DNA of 64,000 nucleotides, taken from assembly GCF_016864575.1 (NCBI RefSeq), contig NZ_CP044125.1, positions 2,896,001-2,960,000 of the forward strand, read 5' to 3'. The notes under the pieces are model-generated. The model was not told the DNA's origin, did not search any database, and saw only the letters and a program-made list of their open reading frames with translations. A program made the position numbers and the translations under genes. Origin of the DNA: Rhizobium sp. BG4. Its GTDB lineage: Bacteria; Pseudomonadota; Alphaproteobacteria; Rhizobiales; Rhizobiaceae. This document shows positions 51,348-60,358 of this stretch, piece after piece; the first letter of the stretch is position 1, and every line of letters starts with the position of its first letter.

Positions 51348-51638
51348 ATGGCAACCCGCCGCTATCAGCCGGGCGATAACATTGTCCTGAAGCCGGGGAT
51401 ATTCGCCGGTGGGCAGGCCTTTGGCGCCGGGCGCATCGTCTCCGTTCTGCCTGCCGCGCAGGGCCTCGTTCATTACCGTGTCAGGTTCCAGAACGAGAAT
51501 TACGAGCGGAGCATCCGCCAGGACGATATCGACGTTCTGGCCTCGCCATCGTCGCTTCCCCCTGTGGAAACACAGGCCAGTGCGGAAGCCGCGACATCAA
51601 GCTGGATCAACGCGAATGCGATCCGGATCAGGAAATAA
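51348..51638 (+). CDS. Small hypothetical protein, SH3/KOW-like
   Basis: A 96-residue protein with beta-rich spacing (YQPGDNIVLKPGIFAGGQAFG, later VHYRVRFQNENYER). This reads like a small SH3-type barrel, but I cannot name the family. The ATG has GGAG seven bases upstream; an earlier start at 51264 would run through the cspA terminator. It lies between cspA and rpsU, in the same direction. Confidence 0.7.
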   Translation: MATRRYQPGDNIVLKPGIFAGGQAFGAGRIVSVLPAAQGLVHYRVRFQNENYERSIRQDDIDVLASPSSLPPVETQASAEAATSSWINANAIRIRK

Positions 51639-51652
51639 CGGCCTTAAGGCCG
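51639..51652. promoter_or_regulatory. Perfect palindrome in front of rpsU
   Basis: CGGCCTTAAGGCCG, a 14-base perfect palindrome, lies directly between the preceding stop codon and the AAGGAG of rpsU. It could be a translational or transcriptional control site, or a short intergenic hairpin. Confidence 0.3.
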
Positions 51653-51666
51653 ATTAAGGAGACGTC

Positions 51667-51909
51667 TTGCAGGTACTCGTCCGCGATAACAACGTCGATC
51701 AGGCTCTTCGTGTGCTCAAGAAGAAGATGCAGCGCGAAGGCATCTTCCGCGAAATGAAGGCGCGCAGCGCCTATGAAAAGCCGTCCGAAAAGCGCGCCCG
51801 CGAGAAGGGCGAAGCCGTTCGCCGGGTCCGCAAGCTCGCCCGCAAGCAGGCGCAGCGCGAAGGCCTGCTGCCCGGCCCGAAGAAGAAAGTCGTGGCTCGC
51901 AGCCGCTGA
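51667..51909 (+). CDS. rpsU: 30S ribosomal protein S21
   Basis: An 80-residue basic protein matching bS21: [20 protein letters not shown] at the start, [21 protein letters not shown] and the Lys/Arg-rich alphaproteobacterial tail. It starts at TTG with AAGGAG six bases upstream. S21 helps base-pairing of the anti-Shine-Dalgarno region during initiation. Residues KARSAYEK differ from the more usual KMRRHYEK/KRRGHYEK form, suggesting a second S21 paralogue, which rhizobia often have next to cold-shock genes. Confidence 0.93.
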   Translation: MQVLVRDNNVDQALRVLKKKMQREGIFREMKARSAYEKPSEKRAREKGEAVRRVRKLARKQAQREGLLPGPKKKVVARSR

Positions 51910-51956
51910 CATCAGTCAGCGTTCCGGCACTGGCGTTTCGCCGAAAGGGAGGAAGC

Positions 51957-52163
51957 ATGAGCAAGACGAAAGACAATCTCTTCAAGCCCGAGAAGCTTTC
52001 GGCGCAGGCCAAGGCCGAACAGACAAACTCGATGGCCAAGGAAATCATGGCCAGCGAGCTCCTCGACCGGCAGAAGAAAACGGAACGGCTGCGGGCGCTG
52101 CGACTGGCGCAGCCCGCTCCCGAAGAGCCGGCCAAGAAGACGCGCGGCGCCAAGAAGGCCTAA
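51957..52163 (+). CDS. Small basic hypothetical protein
   Basis: A 68-residue, Lys/Ala/Glu-rich, helical protein (SKTKDNLFKPEKLSAQAKAE) with a basic tail (PAKKTRGAKKA). The ATG is preceded by GGGAGGAAGC. It probably binds nucleic acid or is ribosome-associated, given its composition and position after rpsU, but no family is recognised. Confidence 0.65.
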   Translation: MSKTKDNLFKPEKLSAQAKAEQTNSMAKEIMASELLDRQKKTERLRALRLAQPAPEEPAKKTRGAKKA

Positions 52164-52198
52164 GTCTCAGCGTCCCAAATGGCGCTTACGCGCAATGA

Positions 52199-52633
52199 TC
52201 AGGCGGCCGTCTCCGGCTGCCTGATGCGCGCCTCTATGACGCGGACCGAATGGCCGCGCAGCTTTTCCAATGTCGTCATCGGGAAGGTGATCTCTGAAAG
52301 CGCCCGGATGAAGCTCGTCTCCTCGGGCTTCGAGAAGCGCACGAAGAGGCTGCCTTCCTGCGCACGCACGCGGGCGCAGGTCAGGAAGATCTCGAACTTT
52401 CCAAGACAGAGATAGAAGTGATCGGTCAGCAGCTCGATATTGCGCGCCTGCAGCACGGCTGCGGCCTCGCTGATGCTGACGATGCGCACCTGATGGGCGG
52501 CAAAGGATTTCACGCCTTTGACCGGGCAGAGCGCCCGCGCGACGAGATTGACTCTGGTAAAGACCGGCTCGGGATTATCCCCGGCGAAGGCCAGCCGCGA
52601 CAGGTAATTGCGGTGAGTGCTGGAGCTCAACAT
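52199..52633 (-). CDS. PilZ-like domain protein
   Basis: A 144-residue protein with PilZ-like spacing: a basic N-terminus, ALCPVKGVKSFAAHQVRIVS, then beta strands (FYLCLGKFEIFLTCARV) and a C-terminal helix. The canonical RxxxR and DxSxxG motifs are not clear, so c-di-GMP binding is doubtful. Convergent with the preceding small gene. It could also be a generic beta-barrel protein of unknown role. Confidence 0.55.
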   Translation of the reverse strand: MLSSSTHRNYLSRLAFAGDNPEPVFTRVNLVARALCPVKGVKSFAAHQVRIVSISEAAAVLQARNIELLTDHFYLCLGKFEIFLTCARVRAQEGSLFVRFSKPEETSFIRALSEITFPMTTLEKLRGHSVRVIEARIRQPETAA

Positions 52634-53020
52634 GAAATGGCTGCTGAAAAGAAATTAACGAATTCTTAACCATGTAGCTCCCGTCCCGCGAAAAGGCAAC
52701 GCGCAATGCGTGTGGCGCCTCGCAAAGATGTTGATGGCATTTGGTGTGGCTGGCGCGCCTCGCAATCACCAAGTGAGTCGGGCAGAGATTCGCGCGGCCG
52801 GAACCCACAGGGCATAGCCGGCGATGCCGGATCGGCGCCTCCGGCCCTCATTCTGTTTCGATATGGCAAGCTTCCGGGCGGTTCATTGTGGACCGCAACC
52901 ATCTGTTAACGCTGATGTCTGGCGGAAAATCGTTTTTGGCTGCGGCGCGCCATCCGCCCGTCCTAAAATCATCGCGTGCCGACCGGCCGACCGGATGCGT
53001 TTTCCTTAAGATGGTGCTTT
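52634..53020. other. 387-bp intergenic region, nothing recognised
   Basis: It lies between divergent starts of the PilZ-like and SpoA-domain genes and must contain their promoters. Only short, weak dyads are seen (for example GCGGT/ACCGC around 52880), with no motif I can assign. Confidence 0.4.
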
Positions 53021-53413
53021 ATGTCTAATATTTCCGATGATTTGCCGCCGTTTGGCGAGGCTCCCGCCGATGGCGGAGCGGAGAAGAACGATCCCGTTAC
53101 GGAGCGGTTGCGTCAACATGAGGCAAACCTGCTGTTCTCGGCGGTGCCGCCCGAGGTTCTCGCGGCTGCCGGTCCTGATCTCAGGAAGAAGGTCGACGAT
53201 ATCCCTGTCGAGATCGAGGTGGTGATCGGTCGCGCGCGCGTTTCCGTTGCCGAGCTGATGCGGGTCGATCCCGGCCACAGCTTCAGGCTCGACAGCCGCT
53301 TCGGCGGTCCGGTCGAACTGCTCGTCAACGGCCGGCTGATCGGCCACGGAGAGATCGTCGCAGATGCCGACGACAATGTCATCGGCGTGCGGATGATCCG
53401 CATCGCCGGCTGA
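53021..53413 (+). CDS. SpoA/FliN-like domain protein
   Basis: A 130-residue protein. Residues about 55-128 form a SpoA (surface presentation of antigens) domain: VDDIPVEIEVVIGRARVSVAEL, then VELLVNGRLIGHGEIV. FliN of the flagellar C-ring and type III secretion YscQ/HrcQ proteins share this fold. The first 50 residues are acidic and disordered-looking. No other switch or secretion gene is adjacent, so it is an orphan copy. The ATG at 53021 is weakly supported, with no clear ribosome-binding site. Confidence 0.8.
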   Translation: MSNISDDLPPFGEAPADGGAEKNDPVTERLRQHEANLLFSAVPPEVLAAAGPDLRKKVDDIPVEIEVVIGRARVSVAELMRVDPGHSFRLDSRFGGPVELLVNGRLIGHGEIVADADDNVIGVRMIRIAG

Positions 53414-53517
53414 TTTTCATTTCGCATGGGGGCGAAGGAATGGGCCATGAGGCCTGGAATGCATGCCGGACGGGATAGCGGGGGCATCCGGCAAGAAGGA
53501 GGCTGCAAGGAGACATC

Positions 53518-53706
53518 ATGACGATGAGAGCCTGCATTATGACTGAAAGCCATCTGAAGACGGTGCTGGAAATGCTGCGCGACAAGCCGGAGCTGTTTTC
53601 GGCGAAATCGCTGATTGAGGCGGCATTGGCGGAGGTGGAGACCGTAAGGCAGAACCAGGCCGCGGTGTTTCGCCGGGCCGGAAGCCGGAGGATGCGAATG
53701 GGGTGA
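53518..53706 (+). CDS. Small hypothetical protein
   Basis: A 62-residue protein with a helical, amphipathic middle (HLKTVLEMLRDKPELFSAKS) and a basic tail. AAGGAG lies seven bases upstream of the ATG, which favours a real gene. No family recognised. It lies between the SpoA-domain gene and the glycine-rich protein gene. Confidence 0.5.
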   Translation: MTMRACIMTESHLKTVLEMLRDKPELFSAKSLIEAALAEVETVRQNQAAVFRRAGSRRMRMG

Positions 53707-53902
53707 GGGCGAGGACCGCATGGCGGCGCGGCGCGCGCGATCGCGCTCCGCCCTCCCTGTAAACCAGGTGTAAACCTTAGCCGAAGCGCAGCTCTGCCGG
53801 TCTGCACCACCCCGGACCTTGGGCCGATGTGCGGCGTCCCGGCCGGCGCTAACCTCCGCTCGACTCGAACAAAGGTTCGACGCGAGATTCAGGAGGATCA
53901 CC

Positions 53903-54667
53903 ATGCGCATTCGAATTCTGGCATCCGTTGCCGCTCTTTCCCTGGCCGTGGCGGCCAGCTCTGCCGGCATGATCGGCTTCGACACCGTCGCCTTCGCCAA
54001 GGGCGGCGGTAATGGCGGTAATGGAGGTGGTAATGGTGGCGGCCATGGCGGCGGCAACGGTAACGGCGGCGGCAATGGCAATGGTGGAGGCAATAGCGGC
54101 AGCCACGGAAACAGCGGCTCGCACGGCGCATCGTCGCAGAGCGGCTCGAAAGGCAAGTCGCAGGCGGCCAAGAGCAAGGGCGTGACCGACGACACCGACG
54201 CGACCGAAGATACGGACGTTGCCGGAACCAAGCCGGCAACGGCCTCCCAGCTTGCCGGCCTGAACTCGCTGAAGCGCAGCTACAAGGCCTATCTGCACAC
54301 TGCGGACCCGAAGATGAAGGCGATCGCCGCCTATGCCACGGCCTATGCGCAATATGAACTCGACAACGGCACATTCCCGGCCGCCGACGACCCCGAACTC
54401 GGCGACGCCGCCCTCGAAGCAGCGCTCGCCTCGGCAACCAAGACCGGCACGATCACCCCTGCCGCGCTCGACAAGGCCAAGACGATCCTCGGCGTCGGAG
54501 AGGCCGACGGCAAGATCGACCAGATCCGGGGAACGCTGGAGAAGACCGAGGTGGTGACACCGACGGACCCGGCGGCGCCAGCCGATCCAGTGACGGATCC
54601 GGTGGTGATGACGGATCCGGTAACGCCGGCAGAGCCGGTGGTCGAGCCGGTCGTGACGGCGCAGTAA
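53903..54667 (+). CDS. Secreted glycine-rich repeat protein
   Basis: A 254-residue protein. The signal peptide is RIRILASVAALSLAVAASSA, cleaved near residue 32. A Gly/Asn/His-rich low-complexity stretch runs from about 34 to 75, and a Ser/Lys segment follows. A folded helical region spans roughly 115-215 (LNSLKRSYKAYLHTADPKMK). The acidic Pro/Thr/Val tail repeats DPV/EPV units. AGGAGG lies seven bases before the ATG. It is exported to the periplasm or surface; the low-complexity segment suggests a matrix or flexible-linker role. Family not recognised. Confidence 0.75.
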   Translation: MRIRILASVAALSLAVAASSAGMIGFDTVAFAKGGGNGGNGGGNGGGHGGGNGNGGGNGNGGGNSGSHGNSGSHGASSQSGSKGKSQAAKSKGVTDDTDATEDTDVAGTKPATASQLAGLNSLKRSYKAYLHTADPKMKAIAAYATAYAQYELDNGTFPAADDPELGDAALEAALASATKTGTITPAALDKAKTILGVGEADGKIDQIRGTLEKTEVVTPTDPAAPADPVTDPVVMTDPVTPAEPVVEPVVTAQ

Positions 54668-54690
54668 GGTTCTTCGGGCGAGGGCGGCCT

Positions 54691-55800
54691 TCAGCTTCCG
54701 AGCAGAAGCGCCGCCAGCGCCACCTGCGAATTGACCCCGAGCTTGGAATAGATGCTGCGCAGGTGGGTGCGGACCGTTTCGTAATGCATCTGGCAGGCTG
54801 TCGCGACTTCGCGCGGGGTGTTACCGGAGGCGACGCTGAGCGCCACCTTTATCTCGGTGACGGTCAGCTTCGACGTTTCCATCAGGGCGCTACGCCTGTC
54901 CTTCAGCGGCGCGGCGACCATCGGCTCGGCAATGATCGCGACGGTCGGTCCCTCCATGAACTCGGTGAAGGCGCTGGACTGAATCCGCACCATGGTCAGC
55001 CGGTAACTGCTGTCTGCGCCATCCGCCTGGACGATTGCCGTATAGGGCTCGCACTGCCCGTCGTTCCGGGACGCCAGGCGCTCGAAGGCGGCTGCTGATT
55101 TCTGGCAGCGGATATCGAGCCGCCCGCCGGTCGTCATGTGAAGCGGAAAACCGGCGGCGAGGATTTGCGCCGCCGTGTTGTTCGACCAGCGTAATCTCTT
55201 CTTTTCCGAGACATAGAACAGCCCGGCGCCGATACTGTCGAACAGGGTCTTCAGCGATTGATTGTCGGGGGCGAAAAGATCGCGCTTACGGATGAAATCG
55301 AAGGCACGTCTGAGATGCGGTGCGAGCACGGTGTAGCGCTCGGCCGCTTCCCTGTTGCGCTCGGGATCGGCCGATGACGTCGCAGTCGAGAGGATGAAGG
55401 TGCGGGCCTTCTCGCGAATGATCGAGACGCCGATGCTGGTTTCGCAACCGGCCTGCCGCTTGAGCCAGTCGTTGTAGAATTCGGTCCTCACCAGATTGTT
55501 GCGCGTGAAGATTTCGTCGCCGCACAGGCCGCGGCCGACCGGGACAAGCCCCATGCGCGGAATCCAGGGGTTTACCGATGCGAAGTGGCTGCTGAACGTC
55601 TCGACCTCGCCCGCCGAGAAACCCGACATATAGGGCACATGGGCAACCGGGGAGGCGAGGTCGTGATAATGCAGCGCGGCCTTGCCATCCGGCGAGGTCT
55701 TGGCCACGGCATCGAGAAAATCCTGCCAGCCGCATTCGCCGAACAGGCTTGCATAAATCATGTCGATCAACTGAACGGACACGTCGGCTGGCTGCTGCAT
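54691..55800 (-). CDS. LuxR-family transcriptional regulator
   Basis: A 369-residue protein whose C-terminal about 65 residues form a LuxR HTH (LTVTEIKVALSVASGNTPRE, then HYETVRTHLRSIYSKLGVNS). The long N-terminal part contains a PAS-like segment (about 185-290, LFDSIGAGLFYVSEKKRL) and lacks the acyl-homoserine-lactone-binding signature. It resembles the many orphan LuxR-type regulators of rhizobia with unknown ligands. Convergent with the glycine-rich protein gene and monocistronic. Confidence 0.85.
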   Translation of the reverse strand: MQQPADVSVQLIDMIYASLFGECGWQDFLDAVAKTSPDGKAALHYHDLASPVAHVPYMSGFSAGEVETFSSHFASVNPWIPRMGLVPVGRGLCGDEIFTRNNLVRTEFYNDWLKRQAGCETSIGVSIIREKARTFILSTATSSADPERNREAAERYTVLAPHLRRAFDFIRKRDLFAPDNQSLKTLFDSIGAGLFYVSEKKRLRWSNNTAAQILAAGFPLHMTTGGRLDIRCQKSAAAFERLASRNDGQCEPYTAIVQADGADSSYRLTMVRIQSSAFTEFMEGPTVAIIAEPMVAAPLKDRRSALMETSKLTVTEIKVALSVASGNTPREVATACQMHYETVRTHLRSIYSKLGVNSQVALAALLLGS

Positions 55801-56059
55801 TTCCCATCCCGGATTTGATCAAGAAAAGAACACGCCTCGGTTGTCGCAGATCGCAAGGCCGTTGAACAGTCCTCCTAAAGGCGATGCTGATATGTCCGCC
55901 CGGGCAGCCGGCGCGACAGCCGCAGGAGGCGGTTTCTCTATACTCCAGGTGGAGCATGCCGGGCGGGGGAAGGGGTTGTAAATCCTGAGACGGGCGGGGT
56001 TGACGGCCGGACATCGGATCCGGCTGCGGTTCCCGCCGACCATCGGGAAAGGGGACAAC

Positions 56060-56275
56060 ATGAAACTCAGATATCTGCTGACGGTTCTTCTGGCCGTCGG
56101 GTTGGCCAGCTGCCAGACAATCCTGAAGCAGGAGCCCGCAAAGGGCACGCTGGCGACCGGCAAGAAGGTGCTTGTCGACGACGGCACCTGCCCGGCCGGA
56201 CAGGTGAAGCAGGTGACCGGCTCGACGCCCGGAAATCCGCGCATCAAGGAATGCGTGCCGATGCCGCAGGGCTGA
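56060..56275 (+). CDS. Small lipoprotein
   Basis: A 71-residue protein. The lipoprotein signal LRYLLTVLLAVGLASC has its lipidated Cys at residue 18 (lipobox LASC). The mature 54 residues are basic with two more cysteines (DGTCPAGQ, IKECVPM) that could form a disulfide. The ATG follows AAAGGGGACAAC. Unknown function. Confidence 0.75.
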   Translation: MKLRYLLTVLLAVGLASCQTILKQEPAKGTLATGKKVLVDDGTCPAGQVKQVTGSTPGNPRIKECVPMPQG

Positions 56276-56335
56276 GCGCGGCGAACTAAACGCGGGGAGG
56301 TCCGGCGGGCCGGATTTCCCCGCTGCTTCGAGGGA

Positions 56336-56806
56336 TCAGATCTTGCCCAGATGCTTCGGCCAGAATGCCTGATGAACGGCGGCCGCTTCTTCCTCGATAT
56401 GCGGGCCGATCACCGTGACAACGCGCGCGCCGGTTTCCAGGATCGCCCGGCTTGGTACATCGAGGCCGATCCCGGCAATCTCGCCGAGCCGCGTTTCCGA
56501 GCAGGCGAAGACCATCCGGCCGATACCCGACCAGTAGATCGCGCCCGAACACATGGCGCAGGGTTCAGTGCTTGTATAAAGCGTGCAATCGGCGAGCGCC
56601 TCGGCGTCATAGTGCTGCGCTGCCAGCTTGATCAGGTTCAGCTCGGCATGATTGGTCATGTCGCGGCCGGTGAAGACGCTGTTCTCGGCCCTGAGGATGA
56701 TCTTGCCATCCTTGACCAGCAACGAGCCGAACGGCTCGTCCCCATTTGCCACCGCGGATTTCGACAGCGCGATCGCCTCGCGCAAAAACGGCTCATGATC
56801 TTCCAT
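56336..56806 (-). CDS. Nucleoside deaminase (CMP/dCMP deaminase family)
   Basis: A 156-residue zinc deaminase: the catalytic HAE in TNHAELNLI and the zinc-binding PCAMC in TSTEPCAMCSGAIYW, both intact. The family includes guanine and cytosine deaminases and tRNA adenosine deaminase. The C-terminal part (EEEAAAVHQAFW) fits the guanine-deaminase-like branch acting on free bases or nucleosides. The ATG at 56806 is preferred over one five codons upstream. Confidence 0.88.
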   Translation of the reverse strand: MEDHEPFLREAIALSKSAVANGDEPFGSLLVKDGKIILRAENSVFTGRDMTNHAELNLIKLAAQHYDAEALADCTLYTSTEPCAMCSGAIYWSGIGRMVFACSETRLGEIAGIGLDVPSRAILETGARVVTVIGPHIEEEAAAVHQAFWPKHLGKI

Positions 56807-57054
56807 CAGGCAGTCCCCCAAAGGCTGAAGCCGGCCGATCTTAGCGCGGATCGATGAATTCTAGAAACGCCGGTGTCTGTCTCACGCAACCTAAGCGCAA
56901 CAGGCAGGCGCAAGCTAATCTCCGTACCAACTATGCCCCAAGTGGCGGATCTCCCGAAAACGGGTGCCGAGTCGATAGAGGCTGGCATCCGATCGTGCGG
57001 GCGGCGCCTTCGTAGAGTGCGTCAGGTTCAATTCGATAAAGCAGGGCTGGTTGA

Positions 57055-60000
57055 ATGAAGATGGAATTTATGTCGTCCTATGAATACAGCCAGGACGAGA
57101 ATGTGTGGCGCCGCCCGGGCAATAGCCGGCCTTTTTCCTATTCCGATGGCGATGAAATAGAGACGCGTCTTTATAATACCATCCGCAATGCGCGCGACCG
57201 GTCGATCTTCTCGGCGGAAATCCAGAATGCGGTGAGCGACTGGGCCTCGCTCTATCATCTGAGCTCCGAGCGCGCCAATCTGCTGCGCCCGATCATGAAG
57301 CACATCCAGGGCCCGGTTCTGGAGATCGGAGCCGGTTGCGGTGCCGTCACGCGGTTCCTGGGCGAATCCGGTCTTGAGGTGGTCGCTCTCGAAGGCAGCC
57401 CCCGCCGGGCCTCGATTGCCGCCGAGCGTTGCCGCGGTCTCGACAATGTCAGCGTCGTCGTCGATCCCTTCCAGGATTTTGCTTCCGACCGCAAATTCAA
57501 GACCGTGACGCTGATCGGCGTCCTGGAATATGCCCGCGTCTTCTTCTCGAAGGAGCAGGGGCGCGATCCCGTCGATCTCATGCTCGAACATGCGGCGCGC
57601 TATCTCGAGCCCGATGGCGTGCTGATCGTCGCCATCGAGAACCAGCTCGGCCTGAAATATTTCGCCGGTTTCCCGGAAGATCATCTCGGCGAGCCGATGC
57701 TCGGCATCGAAGATCGCTACATGTCGCGCGGCGTCGTCACCTTCGGCAAGGCGGAGCTCGGCAAGCGCATCGGCCGCGCCGGCTTCAAGCATCAGGAATG
57801 GTGGTATCCCTATCCGGATTACAAGCTGCCGGTTTCTGTTCTCAGGGGCGATGCCTTCGTTGCCGATATGCCGGTGGATTTCTCCGGCCTCATCAACGCG
57901 GCAGGCAAGGCCGACGCGCAGACGCCGGCGGTCAAGACATTCACGACGGATTTTGCCTGGAGCGCGGTGGTTCGCAACGGCCTGGCCGGCGAACTGGCGA
58001 ACTCGTTCCTCGTCGTCTCCTCTGCCAGCGAAATCGCCGGAGATGGCGTCTTCGGCTATCACTACGGCCTGCCGCGGGCGCCGCAATACCGCACGGTCGT
58101 CGAGTTCGGCAAGGACGGCGAGGGCTATTATGGCGATCGCAAGAAGCTGCTGGCCGAGGGCGGGGCGCCTGCCGATGCCAGGTTCGCGGTCCAGCTGAAG
58201 CGCGAGCCGCTGATTGCCGGACGGCGGTGGAAGGACGAGCTGCAATATATCGTCGGGCGCAACAACTGGCCGCTGTCAGACCTCGAAAGCTGGACGCAGG
58301 TCTGGTGGGATGCGGTGAAGGAAGAGGCGGGCCTGGCGCGCAATGCGCGGCTGAATGCGAGCGCGCCGGTCTCCGGGGCTCTGCTGGATGCCACGCCCCG
58401 CAACATGATGTTCGATGGCGAGGCGATCCGCTTCGTCAATCTCGGATGGGTTGCGGGCGAGACGATCGAGCTCGGCTATCTGCTGTTCCGCGGCCTCTAT
58501 GATGCCCTGTCGGCGCTGACCTTCTGCGAGAAGCCGCAGCCTGCGCTGAAGATGGATATCCGCCAGTTCCTGGCGATCGCCACGCGCGCCGCCGGCATGC
58601 CGCTGTCGGACGATAGCTGCGCCAGGTACCTCGCGCTCGAAGAAGCCTTCCAGGCGGAAATAACGGGCCGCCGCGTCAAGCTGGATGCCGCCGCACTCCT
58701 CGGCAAGGTCATCCCGCCGCGGCAGAACGCCTACGATCTCCTCAGAAACGGTGGCAGCATCATCGAGGCGAAAGACCGGGAAATCGCAAGGTTGCTGGCG
58801 CTCGTCGATGCACAGCGGGCAGTACCCGTCGGCGGCGTACAGATTGCGCAGCCCGGCAAATCGGCCAAGGTCGCCTATTCGATCGCGGTCGACAATCATC
58901 CGAAGTTCGTGTTCCAGGCCTATTACTGCGCCAAGTCGCTCGTCGAGTTTGCCGGTGCCAAGCCTGCCGATATCCATGTGCAGTTCACGCCGAGCGTTTC
59001 GGACGATCTGGTGCTGATCTTCTCGGAAAAGGGATATCGCACGCATCGCCTCGAAGCCTTCGGCGACAAGAAATACTGCAACAAGATCTCGCAGCTCGAT
59101 CCGTTCGGCCAGGAGGATTTCGACTATCTCGTGCTGCTCGACGCGGACACGATGGCACTCGGCGATCTCTCGGAGCTCGCGACCGGCACGGCGCTGAAGG
59201 CGAAGGTCGTCGATACGCCCAATCCGCCGATCCCGGTTCTGCTCGAAGTGGCCCGTGCCGCACAGCTGCAGTCGGTCGGCCCGAAATTGCCGGCTGACAA
59301 CGGCACGGACGAAACCTTCCGGGGCAATTGCAACGGCGGCGTCTATGTCATTCCGAAGCCGCTTCTTTCCACCGTGCGGACCGAGTGGCGCAAATGGGCG
59401 CTGTGGCTGCTTGCCAATCCGGAACCGCTGCAGCGCGCCGGTCGGTCGGAAAATGTCGATCAGGTGGCGATGTGGCTGACGATCACCGCCGGCAACCTTG
59501 CCTACGAGCCCCTGAGCTCGAACTACAATTACTACGGCCATGTTCCCGGCCACCACGGCTATGCCGAGCCCGGCAAGCCGATCAGGATCCTGCATTATCA
59601 CGAGCACTGCGTGAACGATCAAGGGCTGCTCTCGCCGCGCTGCGACATGAAACCGGTGGTGCATGACGCCTTCACCAAGGCGAACACGCTGATCCGCGCC
59701 GAATTCCGCAACGACCTGTTCTGGAACCTTCGCTACAAGGTCAATCCGCAACGCGGCTCCGGCGTCGGCTCGCGCGGCGAAAACCTGATCTACAAGCGCA
59801 AGCTGCTGATCGACAACGGCGTCGAACAGCTCGGCAGCGTTCTCGATATCGGCTCGGGCGATCTTGAGGTGGTCAAGGCGCTCGATATCAAGACCTATCT
59901 CGGTCTCGACCGCTCGCAGGAAGCGATCGATATCGCCAAGGCTTCAAAGCCGGAATGGGGCTTCCAGGTCTTCGACCTTAAGCGCCATGCCGACACCATC

Positions 60001-60270
60001 CCGCTGCACGACGTGGTGATCTGCATGGAAGTGCTGATCCACCAGGGTGACCCGGAGGTCTACCGCGCACTCGTCGAATTCGCCGCATCGCGCACCGCCA
60101 AGCGCCTGATCATCTCCGGCTACGAAGTGCGCCACGGCCACGTCGACAGCAACTACCTCGTTTTCTTCCACGAGCGCCTCTCGGAGACGCTGCGGAAGAC
60201 CGGGCGGTTCAGAACGATCGAGCTCGCCGGGAACCACACGGATGTGGCGGTGTTCCGGTGTGATGTTTGA
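57055..60270 (+). CDS. Fusion: methyltransferase-GT8-like-methyltransferase
   Basis: A 1071-residue cytosolic protein in three parts. The N-terminal SAM methyltransferase spans about 60-260 (VLEIGAGCGAVTRFLGE near 90). It is followed by a phosphotransferase-like segment to about 560 (LDATPRNMMFDG, FVNLGWVAGETIELG). A GT-A, GT8-like glycosyltransferase spans about 605-880, with DAD near residue 697 and HYHEHCVNDQG near its end. A second SAM methyltransferase spans about 905-1070 (VLDIGSGDLEVVKAL). Such multi-domain proteins make or cap surface glycans. The ATG at 57055 or 57070 could start translation. Isolated single gene with a terminator. Confidence 0.85.
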   Translation: MKMEFMSSYEYSQDENVWRRPGNSRPFSYSDGDEIETRLYNTIRNARDRSIFSAEIQNAVSDWASLYHLSSERANLLRPIMKHIQGPVLEIGAGCGAVTRFLGESGLEVVALEGSPRRASIAAERCRGLDNVSVVVDPFQDFASDRKFKTVTLIGVLEYARVFFSKEQGRDPVDLMLEHAARYLEPDGVLIVAIENQLGLKYFAGFPEDHLGEPMLGIEDRYMSRGVVTFGKAELGKRIGRAGFKHQEWWYPYPDYKLPVSVLRGDAFVADMPVDFSGLINAAGKADAQTPAVKTFTTDFAWSAVVRNGLAGELANSFLVVSSASEIAGDGVFGYHYGLPRAPQYRTVVEFGKDGEGYYGDRKKLLAEGGAPADARFAVQLKREPLIAGRRWKDELQYIVGRNNWPLSDLESWTQVWWDAVKEEAGLARNARLNASAPVSGALLDATPRNMMFDGEAIRFVNLGWVAGETIELGYLLFRGLYDALSALTFCEKPQPALKMDIRQFLAIATRAAGMPLSDDSCARYLALEEAFQAEITGRRVKLDAAALLGKVIPPRQNAYDLLRNGGSIIEAKDREIARLLALVDAQRAVPVGGVQIAQPGKSAKVAYSIAVDNHPKFVFQAYYCAKSLVEFAGAKPADIHVQFTPSVSDDLVLIFSEKGYRTHRLEAFGDKKYCNKISQLDPFGQEDFDYLVLLDADTMALGDLSELATGTALKAKVVDTPNPPIPVLLEVARAAQLQSVGPKLPADNGTDETFRGNCNGGVYVIPKPLLSTVRTEWRKWALWLLANPEPLQRAGRSENVDQVAMWLTITAGNLAYEPLSSNYNYYGHVPGHHGYAEPGKPIRILHYHEHCVNDQGLLSPRCDMKPVVHDAFTKANTLIRAEFRNDLFWNLRYKVNPQRGSGVGSRGENLIYKRKLLIDNGVEQLGSVLDIGSGDLEVVKALDIKTYLGLDRSQEAIDIAKASKPEWGFQVFDLKRHADTIPLHDVVICMEVLIHQGDPEVYRALVEFAASRTAKRLIISGYEVRHGHVDSNYLVFFHERLSETLRKTGRFRTIELAGNHTDVAVFRCDV

Positions 60271-60292
60271 GGTTTGCTGAGGGATGAGATGG

Positions 60293-60327
60293 AAGCGGCG
60301 CCGGGAGTAGGGCGCCGTTTCTGATTT
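60293..60327 (+). terminator. Terminator of the triple-domain fusion gene
   Basis: A 10-bp stem (AAGCGGCGCC at 60293-60302 with GGCGCCGTTT at 60311-60320, one G-T pair), an 8-base loop, then CTGATTTT. It starts 22 bases after the stop. Confidence 0.75.
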
Positions 60328-60358
60328 TGCGTGAAGCAAATGCTCACCGGAGCAGGCG

